A DNA stretch of 64,000 nucleotides from Mucilaginibacter pedocola (GCF_002013915.1 NZ_MBTF01000038.1:124001-188000); one strand, 5' to 3'; positions 36,654-44,965 are shown, numbered from the stretch's first letter. The notes: generated from the sequence alone by a model not told the origin. A program made the numbers and translations.

Positions 36654-38015
36654 TTATAACTTCAGCGCCTTGCTGCGGCCTACCGAGGCCTCTTTAAGCA
36701 AATATTTTTTGTTGATGCGGGTAAGCTGCGCGTAAACCGAATCTTGTGCGCCGCGCACGCCGCTTAGCACGATAGTCGCGCTATCGGGGCGGGTGTAATG
36801 CAGTGTCAGTCTCTCGGGCGTTTTAAGGTTGCGGCTTGTCAGCTTTAAAACCTTAGTGGTGGTATCAACCGTGTAGTTGTAATAAATGCGCCCAATGGTA
36901 CCGTTAAACTCGTAGTTGCGTTTATTGCTCGCGGTGTAAACTTCCTCGGCATTGGCGGTATCGGGCACCACAGCCTGGTTCGATTTTACGCTGATGGTTC
37001 CCCATTTTTCGAACACTACATCCTGCCAGCGGTTAGGGCTATACTCGTCATAAGGGATATCGGTGCCGTTAACGCGGTATTGGCTCACATTGTATATACC
37101 TGCTGCCCCGGGCAATGCTGCCGTATTAGGGAACTGGTAAACATCGTGATGGTAAGCGGCATAAGTTTTATAGCCATACAGCACTACAAAAAAGAAGATG
37201 AAGGCTGTTTTCAGCGCCAAACGGGCATTGGCTGGTAGCCCCTTAGCCAACGATACTTTAAATGTATTGGCAGCCGTAGGCTCACGCAAAGCAACCAGTT
37301 TGTAAAGCCGCAAAGCATCAAACACCAATAAAAACGATGCGATGGTGATAAGGTAAAGGCTGTACACAGTTTCGCCCCCCTCATAAGCAAGGTTGGAGAA
37401 GAAAACATTCCCGGTAAATACTACCACAGCAAAAGCACCAAAAGTAGCCGTACGGCGGAATAGCAATAACAAACCGGCTATGATCTCTACCAAACCCAAG
37501 AACGATTCGTAACCGGGCACGATGCCGAGGCTGAGCGAAAACAACTTCCAGCGGTTGAAATCGCCATACGCGGTGTTCAGGTTACTGATAGATGGGTACG
37601 GAGCCTGCAACGGGAAGAATTTGATAAAGCCGTAAGCGATGATACCAATGGCTAAACGATAACGCAGTATTACCCGTAGCCAATAGTAAAGACGGTTGTA
37701 GTTTTCGGCATTTTTATCGCGGGCCGTCCACACGATAGCGCCTATTAAGGCTATTACGCCCAGCAAGGCCCAATCGGCAAAAGTGCCAATGCCCCAGCCC
37801 GGGTTGCTGCTGCCTGATACAAATTGCGGCGTGTAGCGGCTGATGTAAAAAATATCGCCAAAACCAAGGTTTGCCCAGTTGATGCTGAACAGGTTGCCGT
37901 AGAACTTCCAATCTAAGGGAAGCGCCTGCAGCAAAAAGTAAATGGCGAAGAAACGGAAGAGTACCTTTTGGTAGCCCTCCCACTTGCTTGCATCGTTTGT
38001 AATTAATGTGTTCAT
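36654..38015 (-). CDS. DoxX-type multi-span membrane protein with C-terminal domain (copy 1)
   Basis: 453 residues, eight or so hydrophobic segments in the first 290 residues, then a soluble domain. Shared blocks with the downstream paralogue include YNRLYYWLRVILRYRLAIGI and GDFNRWKLFSLSLGIVPGYE. The soluble part repeats the same pattern (FEKWGTISVKSNQAVV, KRNYEFNGT), indicating that domain order is conserved. Function unknown; the pair probably forms an inner-membrane complex. First gene after the tRNA-like element in the susCD unit. Confidence 0.68.
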   Translation of the reverse strand: MNTLITNDASKWEGYQKVLFRFFAIYFLLQALPLDWKFYGNLFSINWANLGFGDIFYISRYTPQFVSGSSNPGWGIGTFADWALLGVIALIGAIVWTARDKNAENYNRLYYWLRVILRYRLAIGIIAYGFIKFFPLQAPYPSISNLNTAYGDFNRWKLFSLSLGIVPGYESFLGLVEIIAGLLLLFRRTATFGAFAVVVFTGNVFFSNLAYEGGETVYSLYLITIASFLLVFDALRLYKLVALREPTAANTFKVSLAKGLPANARLALKTAFIFFFVVLYGYKTYAAYHHDVYQFPNTAALPGAAGIYNVSQYRVNGTDIPYDEYSPNRWQDVVFEKWGTISVKSNQAVVPDTANAEEVYTASNKRNYEFNGTIGRIYYNYTVDTTTKVLKLTSRNLKTPERLTLHYTRPDSATIVLSGVRGAQDSVYAQLTRINKKYLLKEASVGRSKALKL

Positions 38016-38047
38016 GTTATTTATTTTTTTAATTGATATCCTGACAG

Positions 38048-38118
38048 ACGCCGGGGGCAGATTCGAACTGCCGTAGAAGGTTTTGCGGACCCCAACCTAT
38101 CCTCTCGGTCACCCGGCT
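38048..38118 (-). tRNA. tRNA-Cys(GCA)-like sequence, possibly degenerate
   Basis: On the minus strand a 71-base cloverleaf can be drawn: six acceptor pairs GCCGGG/CCCGGC with a mismatched A1:G72, D stem ACC/GGT with G13:A22, anticodon arm GGGGT-CCGCAAA-ACCTT with anticodon GCA, 4-base variable loop and a perfect T arm GGCAG-TTCGAAT-CTGCC. The discriminator is U73, the cysteine identity base. Deviations are C at position 33 instead of the invariant U and the 1:72 mismatch. CCA is not encoded. It lies between susD and the DoxX genes, in the same direction. It may be a decayed tRNA or a tRNA-like element. Confidence 0.6.
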
Positions 38119-38138
38119 ATGGCCCTTTTCAAACCATT

Positions 38139-39494
38139 TTAGTATCCTGCATTTTGCGTCAACGCGGGGTCAACGGTTATCTGGTCTATTGGTATAGGCA
38201 GCACCAACTTTTGCGCGTTGGTTACGCCCAATACAGCGCTTGCCCTTCCGGTACGTACCAAATCGAACCAGCGGTGCCCCTCTAAGGCAAACTCTAAACG
38301 GTTTTCGTTCTCAATGGCCAGCAGCACATCGTCTTGCGTTAAAGCGGTAGTAACGGCAAGCCCGGCGCGGTCGCGGATGAGGTTGAGGTCAGCACGGGCA
38401 TCGTCCAGTTTATTTTGCTGTGCCCTTGCTTCGGCGCGTATCAAATACAGTTCGGCTATCCTCAGCACATAGGCCGGGTCGGTAGCGGGGCTGCGGTAGT
38501 ATAGGTTGCCATACCATAAACCGGCAGTTGTTTTAGCTACCAATGCGCTGCGGGTGCCGCCGGTCAGCGGGTCGTTAAGCAGGTTAAGTAGTGCTGTATT
38601 GGGTGCCCATTGGCGGGTGCCGCTGTTAGCAGGCGGCTGCCATTGCCCGCGGTGCCCATTGGTATAAGTAGCGCTATAAGCCAGCTCTAAAACCGACTCT
38701 TTAGTACCCACCGCATTATTGGCGAACCAGGCGCTATAAGGCTTCAGCAAGGTATAGTTAGCTGTTTTGGTTATCACCTGCGAGGCATATAGCTCGGCAT
38801 TCGCCCAATCTTTTTGGTAGAGGTAATACCTTGCCTTCAGCGCCCAAACGGTTTCTTTATTGGCACGTACAGGGTTAGGCGTAGTAGGTGCGGGCAGCAA
38901 TGGTTCGGCAGTGTTCAGGTCGCTTAATACCTGGGCGTAGGTTTGCTCAACGGTGCTCCGGGCTATGCCGTTTTTATCGCTGGCCGATAAGGTTGGCGTG
39001 GTTACTATCTGTACCCCACCCCATGTACGTGCCAGGTCGAAATAAGCTAAGGCTCTTACAAAGTAGGCCTCGCCCAACAACTGGTTTTTGTAGGCTGCGG
39101 TCAGCGTAGCATCGTTCACCTCGGGCAACTTGGCAATTACATAATTGGCCCTGTTGATAGTGGTATAAATAGCCAGCCATACGCTTGATACAGTTGCGTT
39201 ATCTGATTTTACATTATGATCAATAAATTGCTGCACGATAGATTGCGAGCCCGTCCACTGCACATTATCTCCCGAAAGGTAACCTATCGAGGGGAAGCTT
39301 ACCCCGTAATAGCTATCAGCCGCCAGCGCACGGTACACACCGCGCACGGCAGTTTCGGCAGACGACTTATCGAAGATGGTCTGCTCATCCGACACCGAAT
39401 CTACCGGCTTTACATCCAGGAATTTGTTGCACGATACCAGTGTTACCAATAACACCGCCGTGGCTATATATTTTGTATTTTTTAATATGTTCAT
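38139..39494 (-). CDS. SusD/RagB-family outer-membrane lipoprotein
   Basis: 451 residues. Lipoprotein signal with lipobox LVTLVSC (Cys22), then the SusD helical repeat core (DEQTIFDKSSAETAVRGVYRAL, YVIAKLPEVND, YFVRALAYFDLARTWGG) and a RagB C-terminus containing LRIAELYLIRAEARAQQNKLDDARADLN and LAIENENRLEFALEGHRWFDLVR. It is the surface substrate-binding partner of the SusC transporter encoded 15 bases upstream. Ligand unknown; in this locus an organosulfur compound is suspected rather than a glycan. Confidence 0.92.
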   Translation of the reverse strand: MNILKNTKYIATAVLLVTLVSCNKFLDVKPVDSVSDEQTIFDKSSAETAVRGVYRALAADSYYGVSFPSIGYLSGDNVQWTGSQSIVQQFIDHNVKSDNATVSSVWLAIYTTINRANYVIAKLPEVNDATLTAAYKNQLLGEAYFVRALAYFDLARTWGGVQIVTTPTLSASDKNGIARSTVEQTYAQVLSDLNTAEPLLPAPTTPNPVRANKETVWALKARYYLYQKDWANAELYASQVITKTANYTLLKPYSAWFANNAVGTKESVLELAYSATYTNGHRGQWQPPANSGTRQWAPNTALLNLLNDPLTGGTRSALVAKTTAGLWYGNLYYRSPATDPAYVLRIAELYLIRAEARAQQNKLDDARADLNLIRDRAGLAVTTALTQDDVLLAIENENRLEFALEGHRWFDLVRTGRASAVLGVTNAQKLVLPIPIDQITVDPALTQNAGY

Positions 39495-39509
39495 CTCTAA
39501 GCCCTCCTG

Positions 39510-42500
39510 TTATAAAGTAATGTTTACGCCCAACTGTACGGTATGCGGCTGCGGCGGTGTGCCCAGGTCTATCCCCTGCACGGCTTGGCCGCCGCCTACG
39601 TTCGCCTCTGGGTCGGGGCCGGTGTATTTGGTGAACAGCAGCAGGTTGCTGCCAACAACGTATACACGCAGCGATTGTATGTCTATCTTCTGTGTAAGGC
39701 TCTTAGGCAGGGTATAGCCCAGCGTTAACGATTTTAGGCGAATGAACGAGCCATCTTCTAAAAAGCGGCTGTTTTGTTCCAGCGTGTAGTTGTTGCCGTA
39801 AGCCGTTAAGCGGGGCACATCGGTAACATCGCCCGGTTTTTGCCAGCGTTTTAGCTGGCTGGCAAATATCACGCGGTTAGCATCGCGGGTACCACCGCCT
39901 TCGCCGAAAAAGCGGTTAAGGTTTAGCACTTTGTTACCCTGCTGAAAGGTGAACAATACCCCTGCATCAAAATTGCCCCAGGTAATATTGTTGCTTAAGC
40001 CTCCATAGAATTTAGGCAAGGCGCTGCCCAGTATCTGCCTGTCGGCAGCGGTGATAGTACCATCCTTGTTCACATCCTCGAACACTGCGTTACCGGTTTG
40101 CGGATCTACACTGGTTTGTTTATACAGCCAGAACGAGTACATGGAATAGCCCTGCTGCATGCGTATCCAATCGCGGCTGTACTGGTTAATAGGTACCGGC
40201 AGGCTGGTAATTTTATTGGTATTGCCCGATATATTGAAGCTGCTGCTCCAGCTAAAGTTGGCGGTTTTAATGTTGGTGCTATTGATGCCTACCTCGTAAC
40301 CCTTGTTGCTTATTTTACCGGCGTTGCTGCTGTAGGTGCTGTAGCCTGTTATGTATGGCACGGGCAATTGCAGCAATACGTTGCTGGTTTGTTTGTTGTA
40401 AACATCGAAGGTGATGTTGAGGCGGTTGTTGAGGAAACCGATATCGAAACCGGCATTCACCTGCGCGGTACGCTCCCATTTCAGGTTGGGGTTGGCCAAT
40501 TGTTGTGGTGCGGTACCGGGTTTATCGCCGCCGGTGGTATTGTCGGGGTAACCCGCGCCGCCATTCCAGAGGCCCTGGGCGGCAAAGTTATTGATGCCTG
40601 CCTGGTTACCGGTTACGCCGTAGCTGGCGCGAAGTTTAAGGTCGCTAATGGTGTTATAGTCGCGCAGGAAGCTTTCTTCCTTAGCACGCCATGAAGCACC
40701 TACCGAGGGGAAATAGCCCCAGCGGTTGTTGGCTCCAAATTTAGACGAACCATCGGCCCTGCCGCTTACTTCGAGATAATATTTGCTGGCGTAATTGTAT
40801 GATATACGCGAGAAATATGACGATAAATTAGCCTTTGTATACGTTTGGTTGGCCGTACGCACCGATGCCGAGGAAATATCGGTATAGGCATTATTAGGGA
40901 AGCCCGTACCCTGTGCCGACGTAAGCTTGATGATATTACTTTGCAGCGTATTACCCACCACTACATCCAGCGTGTGTTTTTTATTGAACACGGTGTGGTA
41001 ATTTAGTGTTTGCTCGTTTATCCAGGCACTGTTTTGGGTTATGGCCGATGTACCTAAGCCGTTGGTTGGCGAAGCACCCAATTGGGTTTTATCATTCCAA
41101 TACTCCGATTCGTTATAGTTATCGTAATCTAAACTCCAGCTCGAGCGAAATTTTAAGCCTTTGATAATTTCTACATCGGCATACAAATTACCTATGTAGC
41201 GCAGGCTGGTGGTGTGTACATTATAGTTATCAAGCAGTACCTGCAGGTTATCGAAACCGGCGTAACGCGCGGGGGTGCCGTCGGCATTGGTTTCGGGCAG
41301 GTAAGTTGGCGTATGCAAAGCCGACTGGAATAAACCACCGGCAGGCCCATCGCCCGCACGGCCCTGTGTACGCAACGAACGCGATATGCTGCTGCTGGTA
41401 CCCACCTGCACTTTATCGCTCACACGCTGGTCGAGGTTTACCTTAAGGCTGGCGCGACTGAAGTCTATCGGTTTGATATCAGCTTCCTGTTTGGTATATC
41501 CCGCGCCAATGTAATACTTGGTATCCTTAGAACCGCCCTCTAACGAGAGGTCATAGTTCTGCAATTTGCCGTTGCGGAATATCTTATCCAATCTATCATA
41601 GGTATTTTGTTCTGATGGTAAACCACGTGGTGCCGGGGTAAGCGTAGGGTTATCCGTTAAGGCACGGAAGGGAACATTACGGTAGGTATTTTGCCCGGCG
41701 GTATTGCCTGCTGCAACCGCATCAGCATAAGAGTTGCGGTAAAACTCGTTCACAATCTCGGCATGCTCGGGGCCGGTGGTTAGTTGCCACAGGTCGCCCT
41801 TTGGTTGCCAGGCAACACCTTGCAAAGTATTAAAACTCACCTTTGGGCGGGCGTTAAAGTTACCGCGCTTGGTAGTTACTATAACAACACCATTGGCACC
41901 CCGCGAGCCGTAGATGGCCGTAGCACTGGCATCTTTCAATACCTCAATGTTCTCGATATCGCTTGGGTTAATATCCGCTATGGGCGATGTGGCCCTGCCG
42001 CCGGTATTTACGGTTTGCAGGCTGGTGTTGTTCATAAACACACCATCCACAATATAAAGCGGGTCGTTACTGGCGTTAATTGATGTGGTACCACGTACAC
42101 GTACAAATACACCATCGCCGGGCACGCCGGTATTAGAGTTTATTTGCACGCCACTGGCTTTACCCTGTATTTGCGCGTCGAAACCGGCTACAGGGGTATT
42201 CTTTACATCGTTTGCTTTTATAGTAGCAACCGCGCTGATGAGGTCCTTACGGGTTTTGGTACCGTAGCCAACTACAACTACATCATTCAGTATTTGCGAC
42301 GATGGCTTCAGGTAAACTTCTAAAGGGCTGCCGTTTACTACCAGTTCCTGCGATTCGTAGCCTATAAATTTTACAATTAGTGTGTAAGGGAATTTTTGAC
42401 CGGTAACAAATTCAAATCGGCCTTCGCTGTTGGTGGTAACACCGTGGGTAGTACCTTTTATACTCACGGTAGCGCCGGGCAGTACATCGCGGTTAGCAGC

Positions 42501-42644
42501 ATCAAAAACGCGGCCTTTTAGTACAGAGTTAATAGTTGGGGGTGGTTCGGTTTGGGCCAACCCGATGAGCGGGGCGGCAAGCAGGAGCATAATAAGGGCA
42601 TATTTTAATGCCATTATTTTCTCAACAGGTATAAATATTCGCAT
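39510..42644 (-). CDS. SusC/RagA-family TonB-dependent outer-membrane transporter
   Basis: 1044 residues; a downstream start at 42614 (MALKYALIM) would give 1034 residues and a cleaner signal peptide. A carboxypeptidase-regulatory-like domain (LKGRVFDAANRDVLPGATV) precedes the plug (NDVVVVGYGTKTRKDLISAV, the SusC plug motif) and a 22-strand barrel ending PHTVQLGVNITL. It imports large or poorly permeable ligands with TonB energy together with SusD. It opens a 12-kb unit with two membrane proteins, an oxidoreductase, a YeiH exporter and SoxDC-like enzymes. Its long leader is about 350 bases. Confidence 0.93.
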   Translation of the reverse strand: MRIFIPVEKIMALKYALIMLLLAAPLIGLAQTEPPPTINSVLKGRVFDAANRDVLPGATVSIKGTTHGVTTNSEGRFEFVTGQKFPYTLIVKFIGYESQELVVNGSPLEVYLKPSSQILNDVVVVGYGTKTRKDLISAVATIKANDVKNTPVAGFDAQIQGKASGVQINSNTGVPGDGVFVRVRGTTSINASNDPLYIVDGVFMNNTSLQTVNTGGRATSPIADINPSDIENIEVLKDASATAIYGSRGANGVVIVTTKRGNFNARPKVSFNTLQGVAWQPKGDLWQLTTGPEHAEIVNEFYRNSYADAVAAGNTAGQNTYRNVPFRALTDNPTLTPAPRGLPSEQNTYDRLDKIFRNGKLQNYDLSLEGGSKDTKYYIGAGYTKQEADIKPIDFSRASLKVNLDQRVSDKVQVGTSSSISRSLRTQGRAGDGPAGGLFQSALHTPTYLPETNADGTPARYAGFDNLQVLLDNYNVHTTSLRYIGNLYADVEIIKGLKFRSSWSLDYDNYNESEYWNDKTQLGASPTNGLGTSAITQNSAWINEQTLNYHTVFNKKHTLDVVVGNTLQSNIIKLTSAQGTGFPNNAYTDISSASVRTANQTYTKANLSSYFSRISYNYASKYYLEVSGRADGSSKFGANNRWGYFPSVGASWRAKEESFLRDYNTISDLKLRASYGVTGNQAGINNFAAQGLWNGGAGYPDNTTGGDKPGTAPQQLANPNLKWERTAQVNAGFDIGFLNNRLNITFDVYNKQTSNVLLQLPVPYITGYSTYSSNAGKISNKGYEVGINSTNIKTANFSWSSSFNISGNTNKITSLPVPINQYSRDWIRMQQGYSMYSFWLYKQTSVDPQTGNAVFEDVNKDGTITAADRQILGSALPKFYGGLSNNITWGNFDAGVLFTFQQGNKVLNLNRFFGEGGGTRDANRVIFASQLKRWQKPGDVTDVPRLTAYGNNYTLEQNSRFLEDGSFIRLKSLTLGYTLPKSLTQKIDIQSLRVYVVGSNLLLFTKYTGPDPEANVGGGQAVQGIDLGTPPQPHTVQLGVNITL

Positions 42645-42687
42645 ATTTAGCGAGGTTTTATGTTGATAATAATTGTTGACAGAAACC

Positions 42688-42772
42688 GGGGAATGAACTT
42701 CGGTGAGTGATTGGCGTTACGTAACCGAAACTTCATTTTGACGACCGGCGAGGCTTCCTTGCCGGTTTTTTT
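42688..42772 (+). ncRNA. Candidate antisense sRNA with intrinsic terminator, opposite susC leader
   Basis: On the + strand, AATGAA-C-TTCGGT (42691 area) pairs with ACCGAAACTTCATT, then a strong hairpin ACCGGCGAGG-CTTC-CTTGCCGGT and seven Ts (42766-42772). No + strand gene precedes it, so the terminator points to an untranslated RNA antisense to the 5' leader of susC. On the minus strand the same segment is a structured part of the leader without a T-run. Confidence 0.4.
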
Positions 42773-42890
42773 ATTTGATGGATAATTTTAACACATGGTG
42801 TAGCTTGTTATTGTTGCAGGATGTGCACACCCCTCCCCGGGGCAGGCCTCAACCTGTTATATTATGGATATCGGAAAAATGGATTCGGCG

Positions 42891-42992
42891 TTAGCAGCAA
42901 GGGCAACAACAACAAGCCATGCGCTGTTCAGCGGCTGCCTTGCAGTTGTTAAATTCCGGAGTAAGTGTTGCTTTAAAGTAAGCGGCTCTCAT
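42891..42992 (-). CDS. Polycysteine leader peptide upstream of susC (33 aa)
   Basis: A 34-codon ORF (ATG at 42992, TAA at 42891) begins MRAAYFKATL and ends MACCCCPCC. Six of the last seven residues are Cys, read as TGT TGT TGT TGC CCT TGC TGC. It begins about 15 bases downstream of the predicted transcription start and 247 bases upstream of susC on the same strand. A peptide of this kind is expected to stall ribosomes when Cys-tRNA is scarce; polycysteine leaders of this design are known in mycobacteria. It could also be involved in metal or copper binding. No homologue is recognised. Confidence 0.6.
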   Translation of the reverse strand: MRAAYFKATLTPEFNNCKAAAEQRMACCCCPCC

Positions 42993-43014
42993 TGCTGTAT
43001 TTTTTTCTACGCGG

Positions 43015-43055
43015 CAAACATATAAATAAAAATATAAACTACCAAATCCATAGAC
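43015..43055 (-). promoter_or_regulatory. Promoter and GTCTAT-N7 operator of the susC leader
   Basis: Minus-strand -7 element TATGTTTG (43015-43022) and TTTG at -33 (43043-43046) with a 20-base spacer. The -33 is embedded in GTCTATGGATTTGGTAGTT (43037-43055), a partial match to the palindrome GTCTAT-N7-ATAGAC. A + strand TATTTTTG (43071-43078) may serve the divergent SDR gene. Confidence 0.6.
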
Positions 43056-43136
43056 TTAATATATTATATTATTTTTGCAGATGTTCTTTTATCATTTGGA
43101 AATAGCCCGTGCGGCTATATTTGTTCATCTTATAAT

Positions 43137-43922
43137 ATGGATAGTTTAAAAACATACGCTTTAGTAACAGGTGCCACCAGCGGCATTGGCAAAGAGTTGG
43201 CCACACAATTGGCAGCAAAGGGCTACAATGTGCTGTTGGTTTCCCGTTCGGCAGATAAACTGGAGTTGTTGTCGCGGGACCTGGTCGAACAATACGGCGT
43301 AGACGCTAAACATCTGGCAGCCGACCTGTCCATCGCGAGCAGCGCGCAAACCGTTGCCGATTGGTGCGCAGCTTCCACGTCATCTTTATCCATATTAATA
43401 AATAACGCGGGTTACGGGCTTTGGGGCGATTTTGCCGAACTGGAACTCCCGGCGCAGCTAAACATGCTTCAGCTGAATATTAATGCCGTGGTTGAACTAA
43501 GCCACCGCCTGCTGCCCTTATTAAAACAACAAAAGCAAGCTTATATATTAAACGTGGCCAGTACGGCTGCCTACCAGGCGGTGCCAACGTTGGCATTGTA
43601 TTCTGCAAGTAAAGTGTTCGTCCTCTCCTACTCCCGTGCCTTGCGTTACGAGCTAAAAGATACGCCGGTATCCGTAAGCTGCCTTTGCCCAGGCCCTACT
43701 GCCACCGGCTTCGCCGACCGCGCGGGCATGTCGGCACTGGCAGAACTGGCCGATAAATTCAACATGCAGCCGGATGAAGTTGCTGCCAGCGGACTAAAAG
43801 ACATGTTCGACAAGAAAGCTGAAATTATCCCGGGACTGCTCAATAAGCTATCTGCCGCCGGTGCAAGGCATCTGCCTAAGGCCTTGATAGAGAAAATATC
43901 AGCCGGGTTATACGACCGCTAA
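43137..43922 (+). CDS. Short-chain dehydrogenase/reductase
   Basis: 261 residues. Classical SDR: ALVTGATSGIGKELATQL (Rossmann cofactor loop), ILINNAGYG, catalytic Tyr/Lys in TLALYSASKVFVLSYSRAL. Closest in style to the DltE/YqjQ-like SDRs of unknown substrate. It is divergent from the susC unit and shares its regulatory region. A role in the same sulfur locus is unproven; it may only be adjacent. Confidence 0.9.
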   Translation: MDSLKTYALVTGATSGIGKELATQLAAKGYNVLLVSRSADKLELLSRDLVEQYGVDAKHLAADLSIASSAQTVADWCAASTSSLSILINNAGYGLWGDFAELELPAQLNMLQLNINAVVELSHRLLPLLKQQKQAYILNVASTAAYQAVPTLALYSASKVFVLSYSRALRYELKDTPVSVSCLCPGPTATGFADRAGMSALAELADKFNMQPDEVAASGLKDMFDKKAEIIPGLLNKLSAAGARHLPKALIEKISAGLYDR

Positions 43923-43961
43923 AATATTTCGAAATAAATTTTGAAACAGCGTAACAAGCTC

Positions 43962-44010
43962 TATATTTGCATTGTCTATTAAATCTATAGACCTTATATA
44001 TTTTGATAAT
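43962..44010 (+). promoter_or_regulatory. Promoter region with perfect GTCTAT-N7-ATAGAC operator upstream of dioxygenase
   Basis: Perfect 19-base inverted repeat GTCTAT-TAAATCT-ATAGAC at 43974-43992. A -7-like TATATTTG (43962-43969) lies before it and a second, TATATTTTG (43997-44005), lies after it. Spacing in the other two copies favours the downstream one, with the operator over the -33 zone. Confidence 0.6.
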
Positions 44011-44044
44011 AAACACCTCCATATATATAGTTCGCACTTCGCGA

Positions 44045-44086
44045 ATGCCTCTCTTTAAAAGGCAGGGGTGTTGCTGTTGTTGTTAA
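44045..44086 (+). CDS. Polycysteine leader peptide MPLFKRQGCCCCC upstream of dioxygenase
   Basis: A 13-codon ORF with five consecutive Cys codons (TGT TGC TGT TGT TGT) directly before TAA, 72 bases before the dioxygenase start and downstream of the operator. It is followed by the hairpin CCCGGC-GCTGT-GCCGGG (44100-44116), which could switch with ribosome position. Same logic as the susC leader at 42891-42992, although the sequences outside the Cys tract differ, so convergence of function is likely. Confidence 0.6.
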   Translation: MPLFKRQGCCCCC

Positions 44087-44158
44087 TTCTCATCAACATC
44101 CCGGCGCTGTGCCGGGCAACAGTATTATTTCATTTATCATCTTATTTTCTTTTTCTCC

Positions 44159-44965
44159 ATGTTACAAGATTATTCAAGGTTTACCTTAGGGCAAACCATA
44201 AGCGACGAACAACGCGCGTTTTTCAATAAATACGGCTTTATCCATTTCAAAAACTTTATTAAACAGGAAACTGTAGACGCCATTATCAAAGCATCAGAAC
44301 AGGTGCAGCAGCGCTGGTTGGAAAACGATGTGCAGAAAGTAAACGGCGTACCCATCAAATTCGGTAAGGATATCGATGGTGCTGCTATTGTACAGCGTTT
44401 CGCCTTCATCAATCAGCACCATCCCCTGCTCGAAGAATTTTCGTTAGACCCGCGCTTTCAAACCCTGCTAAGCCTGGTTGGCCCGGGTGCACGCCTGGGT
44501 ACACACGAAAAAGATGGAATGGTGCTTAACCACTACGTGAACGCTGCCGAAAGCAGCTTCACCCAAATGGGCTGGCATACCGATGGGCTGCGCGATATTT
44601 TCCACGGCAGCCGCCTTAACCCCATGCTGAACGTGGGCATACACCTCAGTACCCTGAAACCCGAGAACGGCGGCCTGCGCATTTTGCCCGGTACACACGA
44701 GCAAAGCCTTTACGGGATGCTTTTCCGCAAACGTTACTTTTTGGATAATAATGCCGATAAAAACGAGGTAGCCATCGTTCCCCAAGCCGGCGACCTTACC
44801 ATACACGATGGCCGCCTGTGGCACCGTGTAGCCCAATCATCCGTAATTGGCGAAGAAAGCCGCCGCAGGGTTATCTATATCCCCATTATAGCAGGCAAAT
44901 ACGCCCCGAAAAACGAGAATAGCCCTACCGCTTTGTATCAACGTTTTGCCGGACTTGTAAAGTAA
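44159..44965 (+). CDS. PhyH-type Fe(II)/2-oxoglutarate dioxygenase
   Basis: 268 residues. Phytanoyl-CoA dioxygenase family: Fe-binding H140-x-D142 in MGWHTDG, distal H222 in RLWHRVAQ, and R237 likely binding 2-oxoglutarate; NGGLRILPGTH is a family landmark. Such enzymes hydroxylate small molecules, and several PhyH/TauD-type members cleave sulfonates or sulfate esters to release sulfite or sulfate. The polycysteine leader and shared operator with a sulfur-oxidation operon make an organosulfur substrate attractive, but this is inference. Soluble and cytoplasmic. Confidence 0.85.
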   Translation: MLQDYSRFTLGQTISDEQRAFFNKYGFIHFKNFIKQETVDAIIKASEQVQQRWLENDVQKVNGVPIKFGKDIDGAAIVQRFAFINQHHPLLEEFSLDPRFQTLLSLVGPGARLGTHEKDGMVLNHYVNAAESSFTQMGWHTDGLRDIFHGSRLNPMLNVGIHLSTLKPENGGLRILPGTHEQSLYGMLFRKRYFLDNNADKNEVAIVPQAGDLTIHDGRLWHRVAQSSVIGEESRRRVIYIPIIAGKYAPKNENSPTALYQRFAGLVK

